64,000 nt of DNA from CAWFPR01 sp963817635 (GTDB lineage: Bacteria > Acidobacteriota > Vicinamibacteria > Vicinamibacterales > 2-12-FULL-66-21), in NCBI GenBank assembly GCA_963817635.1, contig CAWFPR010000011.1:1-64000 (forward strand). Reading direction: 5' to 3'. This document shows positions 35,629-45,995 of the stretch, one piece after another. The first letter of the stretch is position 1. Each line of letters opens with the position of its first letter. A model generated the notes under the pieces. It did not search any database. It worked only from the letters and a program-made list of their open reading frames with translations, and was not told the origin of the DNA. The translations under genes and the position numbers were made by a program.

Positions 35629-38600
35629 ATGACACATGGCGGACCTGGCCCACGGCTCATCCTGGCGTTCGTCCTGCCATGGGCGCTCGCCGCCTCGTTG
35701 ACAGCGCAGGAGCGCTTCGGCGGCGTGACCGGGACGGTTCGCGACGAGAGCGGCGCCGCTGTGCCCGGCGTCGGCGTGGTCATCCTCAACAGGACAACCG
35801 GCGTGGCAGCCGCCAGCGTGACCGATAGAGCCGGACGCTATCGCGTGGAGGATCTCGAGCCCGGGCGCTACACCGTGAGCTTCGAGCTGACCGGATTCAG
35901 GCGGACCGACGTGCCGGATGTCGCCGTGCTCCTCGGCAGGGTGCTGCAGGTCGATGCGACGTTGGCGATCGGGAGCGTCACCGAGGCCGTGACCGTGGTG
36001 GCCGGCCCCTCGCCGCAGATCGACGTCCGCGGCGCGCTCGTGGCGCACAACGTCACCCAGGAGGAGTTCGACCTGCTGCCGAAGACACGCAGCTTCCAGT
36101 CGGTCGCGCTGACCGCGCCGTCGGTCAATACCGGCGCGATCGAGGGCAGCTGGCAGGTCAACGGCGCGAGCAGCGCGGAGAACACGTTCACGATCGACGG
36201 GGTCGCGACCGGCAGCCTGTACAACGGGCGCTCCCGACAGGATGCCGGATTCGAGTTCGTGCAGGAAGTGCAGGTCAAGACGATCGGCATTCCGGCCGAG
36301 TACGGCGGCGCCATGGGCGGCGTCATCAGCGCGGTGACGCGGTCCGGCGGCAACACGTTCCGGGGCGAGGCCCACTACGTCTATGAGGGCAGCGCTCTCG
36401 CGGCAGGGCCGGTGCCGCGCCTCGTCCTCAGTCCGACCGACGACAAGACCGTCAGCTACGTGCAGGACCTCCGGCAGCCGGACCATCGCCACGAGTTCGG
36501 CGGGTCGGCCGGCGGGCCGCTGATCAAGGACAGGCTGTTCTTCTTCGCGTCCGTGTCGCCGCGCCTGACGCACCGAACCCACGAGCATACCTCTTCAGCG
36601 ACGCCGTGACGCTCCGGGATCACGCAGAAACAGACGACGATGCAGGTGTTCGGAAAGGTGAGCTACGCCAGCCGCGCGGGTCAGAGCGTACATGTCCGTG
36701 CTGGCCACACCGGTGCACTCCGCCGGCACGCTGCCCGGCGTACAACGCCACGATGCCGAACGCGCTGTCGAGTTCGCAGGCGGGAAATGCCGTCAACCTC
36801 GATCGCGGATTCGAGACCCGGGAGACGAGCACGAGCGGCCACGTGGACGTGACGCTGTCCGGCACGTCCTTTCTGACCGTTCGTGGTGGCTATTTCAGCG
36901 ACGCCTACGAGGACACGGGCATCCCTGCCACGACCAGCGTGACCAACCAGACGTCGAGTGTTGGCTACGCGGCCATTCCCCCGTCCCTGTTCGGACCGAT
37001 CGGCACTCAGAACACGCCGCGTGCGCTCATCACGTCGCTCGACAGGACGACGCGCGGCGAGTTCAGCGTCGAGTACAACCGCACCTGGAACGGCGGGGGA
37101 CAGCACACGCTCAAGGCAGGCTTCGGCGTCCAGCAGTCGGTGTCAGACGCCAGCGCCTCGTACCCGGGTGGATACGTGCTTCTGTACTGGGACCGGACGT
37201 TCTCCTTCGGCGGCACCTCCGGACGCGGCGCGTACGGATACTACGAGGTGAACGATCGCGGCTTTCAGGGCAGGGCGGCCGCCGACATGGCCTCGCTCTT
37301 CATTCAGGACCAGGTACAGAATCGGCAGCCGCCTGACGCTCGACCTTGGACTGCGTGCGGAGACCGAGCAGATCCCGTCCTACCGGCCGGATCTGGCGAA
37401 GAGCGTGCTGGAGTTCGGCTGGGGCGACAAGATCGCGCCGCGTCTTGGCGCCAGCTACGACGTCGGCGGCAACGGCCGGACGAAGGTCTTCGGCAGCTGG
37501 GGCCGGTATTACGACTGGACGAAGTACCAGTTTTCGAGGAACGCCGGCGGCGCCGATTTCTGGAAGACCTACTACCGCGGCCTCGACACGCTGGACGTCT
37601 ACTCACTGAATCTCGGCAACATGCCGGGCAGCGATCTGTGGGTCGTGCCCGGGTCGTATCGCGACCAGGCGGTGGCGAGCCTGGACAGGGTCGATACAGC
37701 CGCGAAGCCCACGCACCAGGACAGCTTCAGCGCCGGCGTCCAGCATCAACTGAGCGGCCGCACCGTCGTGACGGCACACTACGTCCACACCGATCTCGAG
37801 CAGGTCCTCGAAGACGTGGGCTCGCTGATCGACGGAAACAGGGTTCTGTACATCAGCAATCCAGGCGAGGGCAAGGCGTCGGTGATGGCGACCACCGGGA
37901 AGACGATGCCGTTTGCCACGCCAAAGGTGAGGCGCACGTATGATGCGATCGAACTGGGTATCAGCCGGCGCCTGTCGAACGGGTGGTTCGCGAGCGCCAA
38001 CTACACCTACAGCCGGCTGTACGGCAACTACGGCGGGGTGGCCAGCTCGGACGAGATTCGAACGCCGACGACCGGCGGCAGCTATCTGACGCCGCAGGCG
38101 CAGGACCGCAGCATCGCGAATCCGGGCGGCGCGCTCAGGACGTCCTGGAACATCGACGAGGTGATGTGGGACTCGCACGGCAATCTCGACATCCTCGGGC
38201 GCCTGGCGACCGATCGCCCGCACGTCGCGAAGGTCTATGGTGCGTACGCCTTTCCGTTCGGGACCCAGGTCGGCCTGCTCTTCTACGCAGCGAGCGGTAC
38301 GCCGATCAGCACGTATGTGAACACCACGAACCAGGCGGAGGTCTTCGTCAACGGCCGCGGCGACATGGGACGGACGCCGAACGTGAGCCAGACGGACCTG
38401 CTGCTGTCCCAGCGGGTGCCGGTACGGGGCGGCAAGACGCTTCGGCTTGAATTCAACGTGCTCAACCTGTTCAATCAGAAGACCGCGGTCCACCTGTTCA
38501 ACTATCTCAACCGGGGCGGAGGCGCGGTGCCCCGGGCGTCGTCGGCGATGAATCTGAGCCAGGTGGATCTGGCCCGCGGCTATGACTACGACGCCCTGAT

Positions 38601-38706
38601 CCGGTCCACCCCCGACGGGGCGAACGCGTACGATCCGCGCTATGGTCTGGCGGATCTCTTCAACGAAGGGATCCGCGGTCAGATCCTGGTGAAGCTGTTG
38701 TTTTGA
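35629..38706 (+). CDS. TonB-dependent receptor, Oar-like (frameshifted)
   Basis: About 1025 residues across four frame changes (near 36587, 36620, 36700 and 37330); the net change is zero. The ATG at 35629 starts a signal peptide (LILAFVLPWALAASLTAQ). A carboxypeptidase-regulatory domain follows (GVTGTVRDESGAAVPGVGV...GRYTVSFELTGF), then a plug (NVTQEEFDLLPKTRS, ISAVTRSGGNTF) and a barrel ending GQILVKLLF. The clustered changes in 36.58-36.74 kb look like a locally poor consensus, not a cascade of mutations. It may work with the divergent esterase. Confidence 0.85.
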
Positions 38707-38732
38707 GACTCGGACTTCTCTGGAGCAGCCGA

Positions 38733-39464
38733 ATGCGAAAAATGGTCTGGCGATCGGTGTCACGCCTGTCGGTCGTACTGGTGCTGGTCATGGCCGGCGC
38801 GCCCCTGACCGCAGCGCCTCAACAGCAGGGCAACCGCCCGCCGGGCACCCATCAGGACAACACGCCGGGTACCGAGTGGATCAAGCGCCTCGAGCGGCCC
38901 GACCGCATTCCCGGCCTGAAGATCGAAGCGGTCATCAAGGCACTCGGCCTCAAACCGGGAGATGTGATCGCCGACATCGGTGCCGGCACTGCGGCGTACA
39001 CCATTCCGTTTGCCAAGGCAGTGGCCCCGTCCGGCAAGGCCTACGCGGTGGACATCTGGCCGGAACTGCTGACGTACGACCAGCAGAAGGCCGCGAAGGA
39101 GAACGTGACGCTGCACACGGTGCTCGCGGCGCTCGACGACCCGAAGCTCCCGAAGAACCAGGTGGACATCGCCTTCTTCCACGATGTGTTTCACAACACG
39201 AACGATCGACAGGCGTACCTGCGGACGCTGGTGTCGGAACTCAAGCCGACCGGCCGCATCGCCATCATCGAACAGGAGTTCGACGACCCGATCGCCAAGA
39301 AGTGGGACAAGCCGGAAGATCGCATCACCCCGGAACAGGTGAAAACCTGGATGGCGGCGGTCGGCTTCGAGCTCAAGGCGTCGTTCGACACCTTCGAGGG
39401 CGCGAACAATCCGCCTGGCACCGGGATGCCCGAACGCTGGTTCGTGGTATACGGCCGCCGGTAA
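38733..39464 (+). CDS. class I SAM-dependent methyltransferase-like protein with signal peptide
   Basis: A 243-residue protein; the ATG at 38733 starts a signal peptide (RSVSRLSVVLVLVMAGAPLTAAPQQ). A Rossmann methyltransferase fold follows: motif I is VIADIGAGTAAYT, an acidic residue lies in KAYAVDIWPE, and the post-motif is VDIAFFHDVFHNTND, then GRIAIIEQEF. Such enzymes need cytoplasmic SAM, yet the export signal is clear. It may be exported and inactive as a methyltransferase, or the start may be wrong. It directly follows a TonB receptor gene. Confidence 0.82.
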   Translation: MRKMVWRSVSRLSVVLVLVMAGAPLTAAPQQQGNRPPGTHQDNTPGTEWIKRLERPDRIPGLKIEAVIKALGLKPGDVIADIGAGTAAYTIPFAKAVAPSGKAYAVDIWPELLTYDQQKAAKENVTLHTVLAALDDPKLPKNQVDIAFFHDVFHNTNDRQAYLRTLVSELKPTGRIAIIEQEFDDPIAKKWDKPEDRITPEQVKTWMAAVGFELKASFDTFEGANNPPGTGMPERWFVVYGRR

Positions 39465-39491
39465 GGGCGATCGCCGGTCGCTTCCAGGGGA

Positions 39492-40412
39492 CTAGCGACC
39501 GTACGACGCGAGATCCGCCACGCGGGTGGGTCCGCGAACGGTGAGGCCTTTCCGGCGCGCCGAAATCGTCACCCGGCCGTCGGTTTTCGATCCGGCCGGC
39601 AGGCGATAGGTCACCACGTACTGGTATTGCAGTTCGGCGGCGAAACGCTGAAGCGCCGCGGGGAACGCTTCGATGCGTGCCGAGGATACGCGGAGCCCGC
39701 CCGATTGCCGCGTGCCATCGGCGACGACTTTGTCGCGGTCCAGCCCCGAGGCCTGATTTTCAAGTGAGAGGCGCCGGCCGCCCGAGGTGGCGTCGGACGG
39801 CGCAGCCGCCGCGTCGACTACCTTCAGCGTGGCGGCGTACAACACACCGCGCGCATTCAGGAGCTGCGCGATGACGCTCTCCGCCGTGACGCTGCTGGTC
39901 TGCGCGCCTTCGACCGCCAGCGCGACAATCACGCGGCGCCCCTCGAGCTGTCGCTGCTCCTGCGCGATTTCGAAGAGCGATTCCACCAGGATGCCGGTGT
40001 CTCTGGCACCGGGTGGGAAGGCGTTGATCGCGCTGACCAGCGGCATGATGTCGGCCGTGTAGTCCACGCGCTTCTCGTTGCGGCGGCCGACGACGTACAG
40101 GGCGATGTCGGCGAATCCCCGGACCCCGTCGATGAAGCCGCCGAGCGCCTGGCGGATCGGGTTGTACGGCGTGAGCTGTTCCTCGACCACCAGGGCAATC
40201 TTCAGCCGTCCCTGGACGGGTTCCACGCGAACGATGTCGCGGTTCTTCCCGCCTTCGTTCACCGTCAGATCCGCGGCTGTCAGGTCGGCGACGCCCGCGC
40301 CGGATTCGTCGACGGCGGCCACGTAGATCGAGCGCTGAACGTCGATCGCCGACTGGCCGCCCGCCGGCAGGGCGGCGACGCTCAGACCGATGCCGAGCAG
40401 GCAGGCCGCCAT
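39492..40412 (-). CDS. VWFA-related acidobacterial-type secreted protein
   Basis: A 306-residue protein starting at ATG 40412 with a signal peptide (ACLLGIGLSVAALPAGGQ). The family form begins with a short beta region (VQRSIYVAAVDESGAGVADLTAADLTVNEGG) and then a von Willebrand A-like fold. The metal-site motif DxSxS is absent: the equivalent strand reads KIALVVEEQLTPYN, so metal-dependent adhesion is doubtful. It lies 26 bases downstream of the second aldehyde dehydrogenase gene on the same strand. Function unknown. Confidence 0.8.
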   Translation of the reverse strand: MAACLLGIGLSVAALPAGGQSAIDVQRSIYVAAVDESGAGVADLTAADLTVNEGGKNRDIVRVEPVQGRLKIALVVEEQLTPYNPIRQALGGFIDGVRGFADIALYVVGRRNEKRVDYTADIMPLVSAINAFPPGARDTGILVESLFEIAQEQRQLEGRRVIVALAVEGAQTSSVTAESVIAQLLNARGVLYAATLKVVDAAAAPSDATSGGRRLSLENQASGLDRDKVVADGTRQSGGLRVSSARIEAFPAALQRFAAELQYQYVVTYRLPAGSKTDGRVTISARRKGLTVRGPTRVADLASYGR

Positions 40413-40438
40413 GCGCCGCGTGACTGCGCGGCGGCATG

Positions 40439-41845
40439 TCAGAAGATCTCCGACCCGTAGAACTCGCCGAGGATCTGGCGCTCGTCTGGCTTGTCCTCCG
40501 CAATCGGGCGGCTCACCCAGGTCGTGTTCATGTAGTGCTTGACGCTGATGTTCTCGCTGGTGATGTTGCCGCCCCAGGTGCCGCAGCCCAGGCTGGCCGT
40601 CTGCGGCATGCCGTTGGTGAACGATCCGGCGTTGCCGCGCACGTTCGGCTGGCGCACCATGATCCGGCTGACCGGCGCCATCGCGGCGAGGCGATGGATG
40701 TGGTCGTCGTCGAACGAGGCGATGCCGACGGAGTGTCCCTTCCCGCCGACGTCGAGAATCTCCGACACCATCGTCAGCAGGTGGTCGAACCCGCGGTATT
40801 TGAAGATCGCCAGCACCGGCGACAGCTTCTCGCTCGAGAAGCGGTGGGCCTTGCCGATCTTGTCCTCCTTGACGATGATGAAGGTCCTGCCCTCGGGCAG
40901 CGTGAAGCCGGCCTTGGCGGCAATCACGCGGGCCGCGCGCGCCACCGTGTCGAGGGTGCGGCGCCCGTCGGCGTCCCACATGGCTGCCTCGAGCTTGCCC
41001 TTTTCCTCGGGGCTGGCGAGATGGCCGCCCTCCTGCTGCAACAGTTCCAGGAACCTGTCGTACACCGTCTCGTCCACCAGCAGGTTGCCGTCGCACGAGC
41101 AGCCGGATCCGTGGTTCTGCACCTTGCTGATCCGGGTGTTCATGGCCGCTTCCGAGAGGTCGGCTGTTTCGTCGACGACGACCGTGGCGTTTCCGGCGCC
41201 GACGCCGTAGGCCGGCTTGCCGGAACTGTAGGCGGCCTTCACCATGGCGGATCCGCCGGTCGCGATGGTCAGGTCGCAGATGGACATCAGCTCCTGCGCG
41301 AGCGGAATGCTGGGCTTGTCGAGGCAGAGCACGAGGTCCTCGGGCGCGCCCTGCTTCTTCAGGGCTGCGCGAAGCACGCGCGCGATTTCGAGCGCGGTGT
41401 TCCGGCTCATCGGATGCGGCGAGAAAATGACGGCGTCGCGGCATTTGATCGCGTTGATGGTCATGTTGACCATCGTCACGAGCGGGTTCGTCACCGGGAG
41501 GAGGCCGGCGATCACCCCGGCCGGCTTGGCGTACTTCACGATGCCCTTGTCGGGCAGCTCTTCGATGACGCCGACGCTCCTGGTCCGCAGCGCGTCGCGG
41601 AGGATCCCGAGGATCTTCCAGCGGCGTGCCGGCACCCCGTCGGCGCTGCCCATGCCGCTCTCTTCGACGCTCATACGGGTGAGCCTGCCGAAGGTCTCCT
41701 CGTTGGCGGTGGCCCATGCGACCGCGCGGCACAGGCGATCCACGGTGTCCTGATCGTAGTCGAAGGCCGCGGCCATGGCGACGCGCGCGCGAGTCAGCAG
41801 CGCAACCGCGGAAGTCTTCTCTTCATCGGTGAGGACTCTGGACAT
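40439..41845 (-). CDS. CoA-acylating aldehyde dehydrogenase, copy 2
   Basis: An intact 468-residue paralogue of the gene at 15835-17240. The active-site Cys is in NHGSGCSCDGN, the cofactor loop is KYAKPAGVIAGLLPVTNP, and the C-terminus is WVSRPIAEDKPDERQILGEF. ATG at 41845 (MSRVLTDEE) is used; a start six codons upstream (41863) is possible. It resembles the sulfoacetaldehyde dehydrogenase (acylating) group. Unlike copy 1 it has no ThDP or transporter genes beside it. It is divergent from a PQQ dehydrogenase whose product could supply an aldehyde. Confidence 0.9.
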   Translation of the reverse strand: MSRVLTDEEKTSAVALLTRARVAMAAAFDYDQDTVDRLCRAVAWATANEETFGRLTRMSVEESGMGSADGVPARRWKILGILRDALRTRSVGVIEELPDKGIVKYAKPAGVIAGLLPVTNPLVTMVNMTINAIKCRDAVIFSPHPMSRNTALEIARVLRAALKKQGAPEDLVLCLDKPSIPLAQELMSICDLTIATGGSAMVKAAYSSGKPAYGVGAGNATVVVDETADLSEAAMNTRISKVQNHGSGCSCDGNLLVDETVYDRFLELLQQEGGHLASPEEKGKLEAAMWDADGRRTLDTVARAARVIAAKAGFTLPEGRTFIIVKEDKIGKAHRFSSEKLSPVLAIFKYRGFDHLLTMVSEILDVGGKGHSVGIASFDDDHIHRLAAMAPVSRIMVRQPNVRGNAGSFTNGMPQTASLGCGTWGGNITSENISVKHYMNTTWVSRPIAEDKPDERQILGEFYGSEIF

Positions 41846-41990
41846 GCGCACATTATGACCCATCACAACCCGTTTTGGTTGACTTGTTGTCTTAACTTGT
41901 ATTGTCAGCCGCGTCCTCGTATACTCCGCGTTATCCCAGCAGCGCACAGCGCATCCGGGGACGTGTGCCCGCTGACGGACCGGAGGACTC

Positions 41991-43971
41991 ATGATGAAAC
42001 GCGTGCTTCTTGTCGTCGTGGTGGCCGCCGCGGCCCTCGGCGTCGGGCTCGCCGCGCAGAGCGCGAAGCCAACGTCGCAGGCCGCCGCCCCCGCAAAGAC
42101 GACCATCGCCAAACCGGCCGCCGCACAGAGGCCTGTGCCGGCGCCACCACTCGGAGGGCCGAAAGACTGGCCGAGCACGGGCAGCGACCCGGGCGGGATG
42201 AAATACTCCTCGCTGAAGCAGATCACACCTGAAAACGTCAGCCGGCTGGCCGTGGCGTGGACCTACGACACCGGGGTCCCGGCCAACGGGTACCAGGTAC
42301 ACGCCGATCGTCATCAATAACGTCATGTACCTGCCGCTCCAGAACGGCACGATCGTCGCGGCGCTCCAGGCCGATTCCGGCAAGGAATTGTGGAAGACCG
42401 AGCTCAAGAGCCTCCCGGGCATCGCGCCGAACCCCTCGATGGGCCAGCGCGGCCCCTCCTACTGGCCCGGCACGGCCACGGTGGCCCCGCGAGTCGTGGT
42501 GTTGACGACCAACGGCTTCCTGGCGCAGTTCGACGCGAAGACCGGCCGGCAGATCAAAGGCGCCGCCGGCCTGATCGACCTGGCGGCCGGCGTCATGGAG
42601 AAGTTCGGCGGCCAGCCCTACTCCACCCACATGCCGCCTGCCATTTACAAGAACCTGGCGATTATCGCTGCCCGCACCGGGGAGCAGGGTCGCTACGGCC
42701 TGCCCGGCGATCCCCGTGCGTTCGACCTCATCACGGGTAAGGAGGTCTGGCGCTTCCACGCGGTCCCGTTCCCGGGCGAGGCAGAACTTCGGCACCTGGG
42801 GAATGGAGGGCTGGAAGGACAGGCGCGGGCCGGGCGTGTGGGTGCCGATGTCGGTCGACCCGGTGAACGACCTGGTCTTCGTGCCCTTCGGGAACCCCAC
42901 CGACCAGAACTACGGCAACAGCCGGCCCGGAGAGAATCTCTACTCGGATTCGCTCGTCGCGCTACGAGCCTCCACCGGAAAGCTCGTCTGGTTCCAGCAG
43001 CTGACGCACCACGACGTGTACGACTGGGACGTCAACTGCCAGCCGTCGCTCGTCGAGGTGGTCAAGGACGGCAAGCGGATTCCCAGCCGTCGCGCAGACC
43101 TCGAAGCAGGGGCTGCTGTTCCTCTTCGACCGCTTCACCGGTGAACCGCTCTTCGGCATGGAGGAGCGTCCGATTCCGAAGTTCGACGCGCCCGGCGACT
43201 ACACATGGCCCACGGCACCCTTCCCGATCAAGCCCACCGGCCTGACTCGCGAGTCCATGACGCGCGACGAGGTCAGCAAGATCTCGCCGGAGGCGGAGAA
43301 GTACTGCACGGAGCTGTTCGACAAGTCCGTGAACATGGGGCCGTACACGCCGTACGGCATGGTCCCGAGCCTCGTGTTCCCGGGCTCGGAAGGCGGCATC
43401 TCGTGGGGCGGGGCGGCTGCCGATCCCGGGACGCAATCTGTTGTTCTTCAACCACCGGAGCCTCGGTGTCATTGCGCAGCTCCAGGCGAGCGTGTCATCC
43501 GGTGTGCTGCCGTCGTTCGCCAAGCAGAAAGTGCCGACGAACTTCTACGTGGACCAGCAGGGGTATCCGTGCAACCAGCCGCCATGGTCCGAAATCCTGG
43601 CGGTCAGCCTGGAAACGGCAGATGTGGTCTGGCGAACGCCGCTCGGCGAATACCCGGATCTGACGAAGAAAGGCATCACCGGCACCGGAACGGCCCAGAA
43701 CGACGGGGGGCCGATTGCGACCGCGAGCGGCCTCGTGTTCATCGGCGCGACCGGCGACTACGGATTCCGCGCGTTCGATGCGAAGACCGGCAAGGAACTC
43801 TGGAGATGGACGATGCCCGATGACGTCCTCATGACGCCCCTGACCTACCAGGGCGCAGACGGCAAGCAGTACGTCGTCGCGGTGGCGAGCGGCGGTGACG
43901 CGTACTTCCACATCCCGGCGAAGCCGACGCCCGGCGCGAACGTCACGGTCGTGGCGTTCGCCCTGAAGTAG
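41991..43971 (+). CDS. PQQ-dependent dehydrogenase (frameshifted)
   Basis: A periplasmic quinoprotein that oxidises sugars or alcohols to aldehydes or acids and passes electrons to the respiratory chain. ATG at 41991 has GGAGGA before it and starts a signal peptide (VLLVVVVAAAALGVGLAAQ). Four one-base insertions (near 42295, 42785, 43088 and 43435) must be removed to give about 658 residues. Propeller repeats include DWPSTGSDPGGMKYSSLKQI, GSDP, NFGTWGMEGW, THHDVYDWD, and FRAFDAKTGKELWRW. No heme motif is present, so it is the sugar-dehydrogenase type without a cytochrome domain. Confidence 0.85.
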
Positions 43972-43985
43972 GGATCGAGGACATC

Positions 43986-45259
43986 ATGGACAGACGCGAA
44001 TTCCTCAACACGAGCATCATGGCCACACTGGCGGCCAGGGTCCTGGGCGATGTGACGCTTGCGGCCCAGGCGCCCGCGGCTCCGGCGTCGACGGCCGCGC
44101 AGGCCGCAGCAGTGCCGGCCTCGCCGCCGCGCCAGCTGGTCCTGGACGCCTACACGCGGCACTTTCAATGGATCCGCGATCCCGATGCGCTGGCCGAGGC
44201 GGCGATCGAAATCACCTGCGGAGGTGTGAATCCCACGATCCAGCCCTATCCGGGGCACATCGATCCGACGAAGGTCGCGACTGAACTGCCGGCCTTCGTC
44301 AAGACGATGCAGAAGCACGGCCTGCGCGTGAAGCAGGTGCGAGGCGGGAACCAGACCGACGTGGCGGCCCCGAATCTCGAGCCGATGGTCGTCACGATGG
44401 GGCAGCTCGGCGTGACGCACTACTGGGTCGGAACCGACAACTACGATCTGAGCAAACCGATCCTGCCGCAGCTCGACGCGATCAAGAAGAAGGTGGAAGG
44501 GTTCGTCCGGCTGAACGAGAAGAACGGGACGACGCTCATGTACCACACGCGGGCGGGCGCCAACTCGGTCGGCTCCGTCGTGTGGGACCTGCTCTACGTG
44601 CTGAAGGACTTCGACCCCAAGTACGTCGGGCTCCACTGGGATACCGGTCACATGTCGCACCACGGGAGCAACATGTGGGACCTGCTGCTGCGGACCGCCG
44701 GCCCGTACGTGGTGGGCATGGGCTGGAAGGACCGATCGTGGGAGCAGAACCTCGGGCTGCTCGGTGAAGGTGGCGCATATCCGGGCCCCGTGGGTGCCGC
44801 GGCGGCTCCGGCCGGGGGAGGCCGCGGCGCTGCTGGCCGCGGGGCCGGGGGCGCTGCAGGGGGCGCGCGCGGCGGAGCGGCCGGCAGGGGCGGCGGCGCC
44901 GGGTGGTGAGTTCGGAGGCGGACCGCCCCAGCGGCGGGCGGGGGCGCGGACGCGCGAGCGGTCCCCGCGAGTTTCCGCTGCCGCTGGCCGGCACCACGTT
45001 CGCGCGGGGCGGTGGCTGGACGTCGCCCTACGTTCCCATGGGCACCGGACTCGTCGACATCTTCCGGTACGGGCTTGCGCTGCGCGATATCGGCTTCAAC
45101 GGTCCGATGGAACTCGAAGCCGAGTATCCGCTTGGCGGCGCCCAGAGCGGAGCGGACAAGATCACGCTCCCGCGCCTGCAGGTGCTCGGCGCGTTGAAGC
45201 GGGATGTGCTGACGATTCGCGCCGCGCTGCAGCAGTCGGGCAGCGGGCTCGTGATTTAG
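43986..45259 (+). CDS. Tat-exported TIM-barrel sugar isomerase-like protein with Gly/Ala/Arg-rich insert (frameshifted)
   Basis: The N-terminus is a twin-arginine signal (MDRREFLNTSIMATLAARVLG). A xylose-isomerase-like TIM barrel follows, with EITCGGVNP, THYWVGTDNYD, TLMYHTRAG, YVGLHWDTGHMSHHG and, in the second frame, FNGPMELEAEYP. Between them (about 44790-44990) lies a very GC-rich low-complexity stretch of Ala, Gly and Arg. One base must be added or two removed there to reach about 424 residues. The rich run is where sequencing errors are most likely. It lies 14 bases after the PQQ dehydrogenase gene, probably in one operon. Confidence 0.75.
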
Positions 45260-45945
45260 AACGGCAGGCGGCGCGTCGCCGGCTTCCACGCCGCGATGCG
45301 CCGCTTCGCTTCGGCGACGGCTGCCGGCGTCATTCGCGCCCCCGCGATGTTGCGCAGCTCGAGAACGCCTTCGCGGTTGTCCTCGAGCGGCGTCTGTCCG
45401 GCCGCAATCGTGAACCAGACGTACGCGGACGTGTAGTCGCGCGGCACACCGGTGCCGTTGAAGTACAGGTTGCCCAGCTCGTATTGCGCACGCAGATCGT
45501 CTCCATCGGCGCCTCGCCGGTACCAGCGTGCGGCCTCGGCCGCGTCCGCCGGAACACCGCGCCCCTTCTGGTAGAAGTCGCCGACGGACCGCTGGGCAGC
45601 CGCGTTCCCGTGCTCGGCCGCCCTGCGGTACCAGGTCATGGCCTCGCGGTCGTCCCGCGCGACGCCGAAGCCGAATTCATAGAGCTGGCCCATCTGGAAT
45701 TCGGCCGGCGCGTAGTGCTGGGCCGCCGCCTTGCGGATCCACTCGATCGCCTGCGCCGTGTCGGTGCCGCCGTAGTAGAGCAGCGCGCCGAGCGAGAACT
45801 GGGCAATCACGTCGCCGGCCGCGGCCCGGGCGCGGACGGCTTCCACCGCGCGCGCCACGTCTGGATCGTCCGTCGCGGCCCCGGCTGGCGCAGCGCACGC
45901 CAGAGCCGCGAACAACGCTCCGGCGGCGAACAGGATAACTCGCAT
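45256..45945 (-). CDS. secreted Sel1-repeat protein
   Basis: A signal peptide (VILFAAGALFAALACAAPAGAA) is followed by about four Sel1-like repeats with the pattern A...LG.LY..G.GV..D...A..WYRRAAE.G (residues about 55-190). Sel1 proteins act as protein-interaction scaffolds. The ATG at 45945 is chosen because a start at 45975 would leave only 20 bases to the divergent neighbour. Its last four bases overlap the end of the convergent TIM-barrel gene. Confidence 0.83.
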   Translation of the reverse strand: MRVILFAAGALFAALACAAPAGAATDDPDVARAVEAVRARAAAGDVIAQFSLGALLYYGGTDTAQAIEWIRKAAAQHYAPAEFQMGQLYEFGFGVARDDREAMTWYRRAAEHGNAAAQRSVGDFYQKGRGVPADAAEAARWYRRGADGDDLRAQYELGNLYFNGTGVPRDYTSAYVWFTIAAGQTPLEDNREGVLELRNIAGARMTPAAVAEAKRRIAAWKPATRRLPF

Positions 45946-45995
45946 CAGCGTCCGGATTATACGCGAGGGGCGCACGCTGGTAGTATCGATCCAGG

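Noticed and set aside
36606..37943. Independent gene for the middle of the TonB receptor
   Set aside because: The barrel sequence continues the receptor at 35629 and needs frame corrections; it has no start or signal of its own.
39492..41732. Single 746-residue minus-strand protein spanning the VWFA and aldehyde dehydrogenase genes
   Set aside because: Only its last 306 codons match a family. The rest is an out-of-frame shadow of the dehydrogenase, which is intact in another frame.
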